25,679 nucleotides of DNA from Chromera velia. Its lineage: Eukaryota; Sar; Chromeraceae. Position numbers and translations under genes: made by a program. A model generated the notes under the pieces. The model saw nothing but the letters and a program-made list of their open reading frames with translations. It was not told the origin of the DNA and searched no databases. Numbering within the stretch: position 1 is the first letter of the stretch; each line of letters opens with the position of its first letter. Positions 19,079 to 25,679 of the stretch are shown piece after piece. The stretch lies in the NCBI GenBank assembly GCA_018398765.1, contig JAHBMJ010003231.1, positions 145,447 to 171,125 of the forward strand. Direction: 5' to 3'.

Positions 19079-22000
19079 ATGTCACCTCTTCATTTCGTCT
19101 GCAGAGGGGAAAGAGGCCACAGAGGAGGAAACGCGCCCTCTGCCCACACAGTGACCGCAACCGAACCATTCGACGCATCATCGGAGGACCAGGGGGGAGG
19201 CGCGGCGGTGGAACTCTCGGCCCCTCTGCCTCCACTGAACTTCAAAAGCCATTCACCAGCAGATGGGGGTATGCGTTTATTTTCATATGTATGAAAAAAA
19301 TAGAAAATGTATTCTGTATTCTGCATTCTGTATGAAAATAAGCAAAAGCGATTCACCAGCAGATCGGGGTGAGTATGCCCTTGTCTGTCTGATTTCTCCT
19401 CTCATCTCTCTGTCTCATTTCCCCTCCCCCTTCATTTGTCTGTCAGGCCTCTCCCTCACGACTCATGTACTCTCCTCCCTGTTTCTCTCTCGCTCCGCTC
19501 TCCCATTTCTTCATTCACCCTTGCTGCACCAGAATGGAACGGAATGGCATCGCCTCCCTCCTCACCACTCGCCTCCCTGGTTCCTTTTCTGGTCGTTCTG
19601 CGCTCTCTGTCGGTTGTTTGTGCAGTGTTTGCGATCTGCAACTCCTCAGACGAAGAAGAGGACGGGACAGAGGACGGCGACGACGAAGCAGTCGGCGGGA
19701 ACATTCCGAGCTCATCACGCCACCTGAGCCCCCTCACGTGCTCAGACAACAGACGGGCATCCTCCCCAGCCGGCGCCCTGACTGGCGGAGGGGTTTCCTT
19801 CAGGCTCGGCAAGTCCGACGCTGAAGAGGAAGGAGAGACCCAAACGGGAGGGGAGCCGAGGGCCCTGTTTCAGAGGCTGCGGTCGTCCTCCACCTCGAGG
19901 TTGAATTTGAACTTCAACAGCCACTCTCCTTCTGCGTCTTCTGCTGCACATGATGAAAAGGCAACACCTCATGTCAGTCAGGCAGGCAATTCGATCCTCC
20001 ACGGATAGACACACGTCGCCCCCGCCCACTCTCTTTCTCTCTTTCGTCCTCTGTTTGTGTACGTCTGTGTTTTCGTGCGTCTGTGTATTGTGCCATCCAT
20101 TTGTCTTCCCGTCTACCTGCCTGCCTCTGTGCCTCCCCATGCGTTTTTGCCTCTCGAGTCATCGACCAATCGAGAAGGAAGAAGAAGAAGAAGAAGAACA
20201 TCAGATGATGCTCAGTTGACAGGAAACAGAAAGATGATCGAAAGCGTCCCCCCCCTGCTCATGATGAGTGCCTGCAGGCCATTGGGGGGGCAGGTGAGGC
20301 AGGAGGAACTGGACGTCGGACTGACTTCACACCTTCTGCCTTCAGATCCGACGGCAACCTTCCACACCCGCAGCAACAACAACAACAAGCCAGGGCCAGA
20401 CAGCAGCACAGAGGGGTGGCTGCAGCCTTGTCGTATGATGCCAAGACAGACGGGCCAGCCGTTCTCTGGTGGGTCTCTTGATCAGTCCTTCCTGTGCTCT
20501 CCTCTGGCTCGCTTTGCTCGCGTCCGCGTCTTTCACTGTACCTGTTCGTGTCTGCTTTTGTGCGAGTGTCTTGCTGGGCCCTCTTTCTGATGTCTTTCCG
20601 AACTTCTTCTCGCTAGGCTCTTTTGAGTGGCTAAGAAGAACAAGAGACAGTTTTCGAGTGCAATCGACCTGCGGTTGGCCAGCGGATGGAAAGCTGTTGT
20701 TCTTTCTATTCGTTGTGCTTTTTTGATGGATGGAGGAGTTTTTTCTTGCAAGCCTGCATGTACTTCTTCTCTTTGCCGAACGAAGAATGTGTCTCTCTGT
20801 CTGTGTGTGCATCCGCATATGAAAATTCATGTCCAGGTTGAGAAAGTGTGGGATTTTCCCGATTGTCTGCAGCGTGTTGCTGGTGGCTTTTCATCACCTT
20901 CATGGCCCCATGATCGAGTCAGCTCATCGTTTTTTTTTTTTTGCTGTACTTCTCTGTCTCTTGTTCTTGCCCTCCCTCTATCTCTGTCGCCCTGCGCTGG
21001 ATAGAAAATTTGGTGCGTGTCCTCGCGCCCCTCTTTCTCAAGATGCGTATTTTTGTCTGTCTGCGTGTCTCTTTGAGGTCTATGTGCGGAAGCTCTGACA
21101 ACCCTTGTGTTGATCTCTGCGCCTTCTCTTTTTCTGCTGCCGACACTCTGACTCATTCCACAAAAGAGTGGTGTGGAGCTTTCGAGACTGCTTCTCCTTT
21201 TTCTTCTTCTTCTGCAGATACGTTTACCCCCCCGACTCCTTCCGACTTCACTCCAGTGCGGCTGGGGGACATACAGAGGGCGGTGGGGAGGGGCAGAAGA
21301 ACGATGGAGGCAAGGGGGCAGCTGGGGGCACAGAGGGAAAAGAGGGAGGAGCCGATGGAGAGAGAGAAGGAGAAGAGGGTGTCGACTTCGAGGAAGACGA
21401 GAGCGTTCACCCGGAATTCGTTCACGTCCCTGTGAGTCACTTCTACGCATACAGAATACATTCTCTCCGAAGACAAACACCATCCAGACACTTGGAAACG
21501 TACCATAGGCCTAAGCAAGCGTTTCAGAGATCCTCACAATTCATTTGTGTGCCCCTTCAGTCCGGTTTTCCTTCCCTCTTTTGCATCGTCTGTCTGTCCG
21601 AACTATCGTATATATTTTCCGTTTGTCCTTCCCTCTTCTTTTCTGACTTCCCGTCTGCAGTCGCAATTCGAAGGTCCCTCTGGGACTTCAGTGCATTTCT
21701 CTATCCTTTCCCCTCTTGCGCGTTCTCTGCTTCTCCCTCTTCTTCCCTTAGTTCCTTCCTTCCTCCCTTCCTTTCTTCCTCCCTTCCTTCCTTCCTTCCT
21801 TCCTTCCTTCCGTGTGTGTGCCTGCCTGCCTGCAGCTGACTGTCTGGAGACGGCAACCCAGGAGGGTGAAGGGAAGCGCCGGGTGGAAGAGGGATCTCCG
21901 TAGTGTGCGGAAATTCATCGCCTTCCTTGCTTTGCCCGTAAGCTTTTTTGTGTGTTTGTGGTCTGTCTCCGTGCTTTTCTTTCTTAGGGTCCCAGTGACT

Positions 22001-23967
22001 CCTTCCCTGTCGCCTCGTGTATTTTGTCCAGCAGTTATAACGTCAACGAAACAGTCTGCACTTTTCTCTCTCTGCGCCTCGTCTGTCGGTTTGCCCCTGT
22101 ATGTGCTGAAGTAAGAGGGGAAAAGGACATACTCGAATGTGTCTCCGTTCATTGAATCAGTCAGACGGAAGCAATAAAACAGAGGCACCCAAATTGTCTG
22201 GTCGCGTCCCTGTTTATTCGCTTTCATCTCTTCCATGCTTTTATTACTTTAGGGTGGGCGGAGGAGAAACTTTTTTCTGGATTCCATCCTTTGCTTTTTT
22301 TGCGGTCATTTGTTCGCTCTGCTTCCCTATGGGGCTCTTCTCTTTTCTTCTCTTCTCTCTGAGCATGCAGGACGCGGGGCATCATGGGGAGAGGGACACG
22401 GTGTTCTTCTGTCTGCCTGCGGTTTCAGGTTGGTTGCTTGCTTGGTGGGCTTTCTTCTTCTGTTCTGTTCCTTCCAGTCCTTCTCTGTTTCTTCTCTCTC
22501 GTTGCCTTTCTGTCCGTCAGGCCTCTCTTGCTCTGTTGTGTCATTTCACGCTTTCCTCTCAACCCATGCTCACATCTGTTCGCCTTCCTTCTTTTTCTCT
22601 ACCTTTCATTTTGTCTGGATGTCTCTTCGTGTCCCTGCGTCTCTCTCCACACCCCTCCCGGTCTGTTTTGTCTCTCTCTCGCTGTCCTTCAAGCGACTCT
22701 GCATCTGCCTCTGCATCTGCCCTCTCTCTCTCTCATGACAGGAAGGCTTCTCTTCGGGGTGAGCTGCTTCAGAGCAGTGGCTGCCGACCAACTGGTCAAT
22801 CAGAACAGTCAGATGACCCCTCCTGCAAAGTTTTTTTGCAAATGATTTATTTCGTGATTTTTCACGTCGGTTTTGTTTTTTTCTTCAGACTGGATCCTGA
22901 GATGCACCCTGAAGGACTCACAGGTTGATACGGTGTGCTGCTTCGATGGTCGCCTGTCTGCATTGGCTTTTCCCTCTTCATTCTCTTTCTTTCTCTTCTG
23001 TCGCATCCGGGGGTCTCCAGTCGTGGAAGGAATTTTGTGAATAACAAAAAGACAGGAGATAGCGATGATCTGTTGGACGGACGGATGGATCGATGGGCAG
23101 AATGGGTGGAGCGGGTTCATGGGTGTTGATGAGGGGGACGCATGGAATGACTGACTGAATGACTGGCTGACTGAGTGACTGAGTGACTGGCTGGCTGACT
23201 GACTGACTGCAGATGCACAAAGAGAAGGACGTCACACGGGGTGTCGTGCAGAAATCTGTCTGCGTGGTCTCTCAGGTAGATGGGAGGGAAGGGGGGAAGG
23301 GGAGGATCTTTGGTTAGCTCAGGGGAGCTCTTTCTGGTTTCTCGTTTCGATCGACACACGGATTGCTGGTTGTGCCTTTGCTTTGTGCGACAAGTCTAAT
23401 TGAATAATTGAGCAGATGGAAGCTCTGTACGCTTAAACGGGCAGACTCTGTTCTCTCCGGTTTTTGGTTCTTTGGGTGTCCCACACTGATGGGGTGCGCG
23501 CGAAAAATGAAGACATAAAGAAGAGAGGAGCTGTAGTTCAGCAGAAATCGATTGCTCAGCACGCGGGAGAAATGTTTCCTGCCTCTCTTCTGATAGCTTT
23601 TTCTGCGGTTCATGCCTTTTTTTTTCAAATGTGTTCCCTTCCTGGTTTGTCTTGTTCTCCTTGCAGGTCCCCTTTTTTGGGACCCTTCTGTTGCAATTGG
23701 ATTCCGCCACTGAGGCCTTCGTGCTCCAACGAGACTTCAGAAAGTCAGTCAGTCAGTGAGTCAGTCAGTCGGTCTTCCTTGCATCTTACCTCTTTTCTTC
23801 TCTCTTGCGTCTCCTTGTGTGCGTGTGTGTGTCTGTGTGTGTCCATCTTCTTTCTGCCTTGTACGTTCATTTTTACTTGAGTCAAGAGGAGAAAAAGAAC
23901 AAAAGAAGAGATGCCCTTCTCCCTCTGCCTTTCTCTGCAACTCTCTCTCTTTCTCTCCCCCTCTCCG

Positions 23968-24009
<42 letters not shown>

Positions 24010-25433
24010 ACTGTGTGGACAAGAGAAGTCAGAAGCAGGAAAGGGGCAATCTAGAACCTGTCACTCCGTCTTCAAAAAAAAAGAATCCGTGCGCCTATCT
24101 GTCTTTCTGTCTGTCTGGAGGCCTGTGCTCTGGTGTGCCCCATTGTGTCTCATTCGTTGCTTTCGCACGACGGTACGCACAAATATTGACGTCGCTAAGT
24201 TAGCGAGCGGGTGAGCGGGTGCGTGAGTGAGTGAGTGCGTTAGTGAGTGAGTGAGCGAGTGCGTGAGTGAGTGCGTGAGTGAGTGAGTGAGTGAGTGAGT
24301 GCGTGAGTGAGTGAGTGAGTGCAGCACGGAGCTTCTAGAGGCCCTGTGGAGGCAGTTGAATGCACGGGACTTCAGTCGTCTCCCACTCCTTCACCTCTAC
24401 GACCTCTCCTTGACTCAGTGCGTCGTGATGCCGCCGTCCTCTCCAAGGACGCAGCAACAGGGCGGGGGGCAAACAGGGAAGGCACAACAAGGGGCAGTTG
24501 GAGGAACGGAAAGGGAACAGGCGGAGTCTGGAGAGGCCAGCGTGGTGTCACAAGGGAACAGAAAAGAGAGAAAAGGAATCATGACCCTTCCTGATGATGG
24601 ATCGACACCGGTGCAAGCAGAGGGACAAACCGCTTCTTCTTCTTCAGCTGCTGCTGCTGCCACATCAGACCCTCGTGACACAAGCAGCCCTCCCGTTCCC
24701 TCCACTACGCCTGGAGGCAGTGGAGGAGGAGGAGCATTCAGACTCAACGCACCCCCCCCGCTTTTTGACGAGAGAGAGAGAGAGAGAGAATCCTCTCTTG
24801 CGCTCATTCTAAGACCACGTGAGTAAATTGAAAGGGCCGTTTCCTCCCCTGGCATTCTCTCATTGTTCTCGACTCATTAAGGCGACAATTCACCTCTTTC
24901 CTTCCATTCTTCCCCTTTCGGTTTCTTTCTCCATGGTCTGCCCCATCCGTTCCTTCTTTTCGTCATTTCCAGATCTCCACCCAGACAGATAATAATGGCG
25001 ACCACGCACATTTTGGGTGCATTTGGTGATGCGTGTGTACTCTCTCTCTCTCTCTACAGTGAATGCTCACACGGGTCCTCCTGGGACTGATGGATGTTGA
25101 AAACCTGTGTTGCAGAAAAACTGCTGATGCTGATCAAGGCCTTGCTGTTAGAAACCAAAATTGTTTTCTACTCTTCATCGGCCGTAAAGGTGGGTCCCCG
25201 TTCCACTTTTTCGTTTTTTTCTTTTTCGCGGAGACGGTCCTTTCTTCTTTCGACTTACTAGACTTTTGTGTTTTTTTTGCCGACGAAGAGCAGAGACCAG
25301 CGGCACTATGTCACTTTCTCCAATGTTGTTTTGTCAAGTGCGTGAGGAAGGTCATTTTGAGATATTTTGATTAACCTGCGTGCACATATGCAGAGCTCTT
25401 CGGCCGTGCTTTCGCTGCTCTCGTTTGTGCCTG
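19079..25433 (+). CDS. AVL9: AVL9-family (DENN-like) trafficking protein, 3' end beyond window
   Basis: AVL9 proteins act in late secretory transport and belong to the DENN-like proteins, many of which activate Rab GTPases. Exons: 19079-19268, 19626-19976, 20216-20468, 20873-20917, 21218-21431, 21836-21937, 22371-22428, 22742-22794, 23213-23275, 23667-23743, 24325-24818, an optional 25060-25074, 25116-25189 and 25394-25433; the frame is kept throughout. In order the protein shows VLCVLLVAFHH then YVYPP, FLALPDAGHHGERDTVFFCL, LLFGVSCFRA, DVTRGVVQKSVCVVSQ, VPFFGTLL, LLMLIKALLLETKIVFYSSS and SAVLSLLSFVPG. These match the family core in order and closely in spacing. Unusual parts are an N-terminal extension of about 260 residues (acidic, Ser-rich, then poly-Gln) and a Gly/Ser/Glu insertion of about 100 residues in exon 24325-24818. 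The first exon is least certain: ATG 19079 keeps the frame but overlaps an acceptor at 19103-19104. The exon 3 start (20216 or 20223) is also open. About 676 residues are visible. Confidence 0.85.
19243..19372 (+). repeat. Duplicated exon end with splice donor, 100 bases apart
   Basis: The end of the first AVL9-like exon (19245-19272, AAAAGCCATTCACCAGCAGA, then TGGGGGTATGCG) recurs at 19345-19378 with few changes (AAAAGCGATTCACCAGCAGA, then TCGGGGTGAGTATGCC). The offset is exactly 100 bases. Between them is a TATTCTG-type tandem repeat. The frame meets a TGA before the second copy. Confidence 0.85.
21751..21835 (+). repeat. CTTC repeat forming an acceptor tract
   Basis: CTTCCTTC units, then GTGTGTG, then CCTG units ending in CTGCAG immediately before the exon at 21836. 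The repeat itself supplies the pyrimidine tract. Confidence 0.9.
23144..23212 (+). repeat. TGAC/TGGC tetranucleotide repeat at an acceptor
   Basis: GACTGACTGAATGACTGGCT-type units run right up to ctgactgcag before the exon at 23213. There is no classical pyrimidine tract. Confidence 0.9.
23743..23773 (+). repeat. GTCA repeat at a donor
   Basis: Immediately after the exon ending at 23743 the intron begins GTCAGTCAGTCAGTGAGTCA, so the donor itself is the first unit of a tetranucleotide repeat. Confidence 0.9.
23970..24007 (+). repeat. CA dinucleotide repeat
   Basis: About 18 CA units inside the intron before exon 24325-24818. Confidence 0.95.
24204..24324 (+). repeat. GTGAGT-type repeat up to an acceptor
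   Basis: About 120 bases of GTGA/GCGA/GTGC units (repeated GAGTGAGTGAGTGCGTGAGT) ending in gagtgcag before the exon at 24325. Many GTGAGT donor matches occur within it. Confidence 0.95.
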
Positions 25434-25660
25434 GTCAGTCTCTCTCTTCTTGTGAGACACGTAAGAAGATCGTCAGTTTTCTCACTCTGATCCTGGCCCA
25501 TCTGCCGATCCTGTTTGTTGAGCTGGGCCAAAACAAAGCAACCTCTCCTCTTTCAAGTAGATCGATGGCATTTTTTTTTGCGCTGGGTTGGGGAATCCGT
25601 CGACATTGTTTCGACATTTTCTTCACCCCCTGTGAATATCTCGGCTGTCGTTGGTTATCT
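25434..25660 (+). other. Start of the next AVL9-like intron
   Basis: After the exon encoding FVPG the intron begins GTCAGT and continues pyrimidine-rich to near the window end. No further exon was recognised. Confidence 0.5.
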
Positions 25661-25679
25661 GGGGGGGGGGGGGGGGGGG
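25661..25679. other. Run of 19 G at the window end
   Basis: A pure G homopolymer closes the window. It may be genuine sequence or a sequencing or assembly end; the DNA alone cannot tell. Confidence 0.9.

Noticed and set aside
21168-21217. Upstream part of the frame containing the YVYPP exon
   Set aside because: Poly-Phe text before 21218 is the acceptor tract, and phase requires entry at 21218.
22880-22925. Possible exon after the acceptor at 22888 (DWILRCTLKDSQ-type text)
   Set aside because: Adding it breaks the exact spacing match to AVL9 between ADQL and DVTRG.
23144-24324. CRISPR-like or satellite arrays
   Set aside because: The repeats are uninterrupted tetranucleotide microsatellites with no spacers, inside introns of a eukaryotic gene.
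24061-24327. Minus-strand frame with THSL repeats
   Set aside because: It is a translation of the GTGA repeat, antisense to the AVL9-like gene.

Overview
This is nuclear DNA of a eukaryote. The genes are split by GT-AG introns of roughly 270-950 bases. Introns are pyrimidine-rich on the sense strand and full of simple repeats, and the proteins carry long low-complexity insertions. There are no operons, ribosome binding sites or prokaryotic gene spacing. The style (moderate GC, TGCATGCA-rich spacers, many C-at-+3 splice donors, Gly/Ser/Gln-rich insertions) suggests a protist alga, perhaps a chromerid-like alveolate. That assignment is an inference from style only.

Layout. (1) 1-913: A/T-rich spacer. 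(2) 914-2962, minus strand: a long uninterrupted coding region of about 682 residues with no recognised family. It carries two copies of a short domain-like element and may have an upstream exon, because a strong acceptor lies at 3017-3018. (3) 2963-8156: mostly non-coding, simple-repeat-rich DNA. Two weak sets of exon-like segments lie here: minus strand 4344-4650 with very small introns, and plus strand about 5026-5525. (4) 8157-17704, minus strand: I reconstruct one 12-exon gene of about 1474 residues. It starts with a WD40 beta-propeller (exons 1-8, about one blade per exon), continues with an unrecognised domain of about 160 residues (exons 9-11), and ends with a disordered tail of about 770 residues encoded by one 2.3 kb exon. 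Every junction keeps the reading frame. (5) 17786-19078: intergenic, with a CpG-dense GC-rich island (18190-18300) and a minus-strand exon-like remnant or gene end (18402-18870). (6) 19079 to the window end, plus strand: a split gene for an AVL9-family (DENN-like) membrane-trafficking protein. I could follow it through 13 or 14 exons to the FVPG motif of the DENN core; its 3' end lies beyond the window. The window closes in a run of 19 G.

How they fit together. These are independent eukaryotic genes and I see no functional cluster. The AVL9-like protein would act in late secretory trafficking; the WD40 protein is probably a scaffold; the 914-2962 product is unknown. The most distinctive features are at the RNA level. 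About 40% of phase-confirmed splice donors begin GTC rather than GTR, tetranucleotide repeats abut many splice sites, and one conserved junction in the AVL9-like gene may need a 15-base microexon followed by a 41-base intron.
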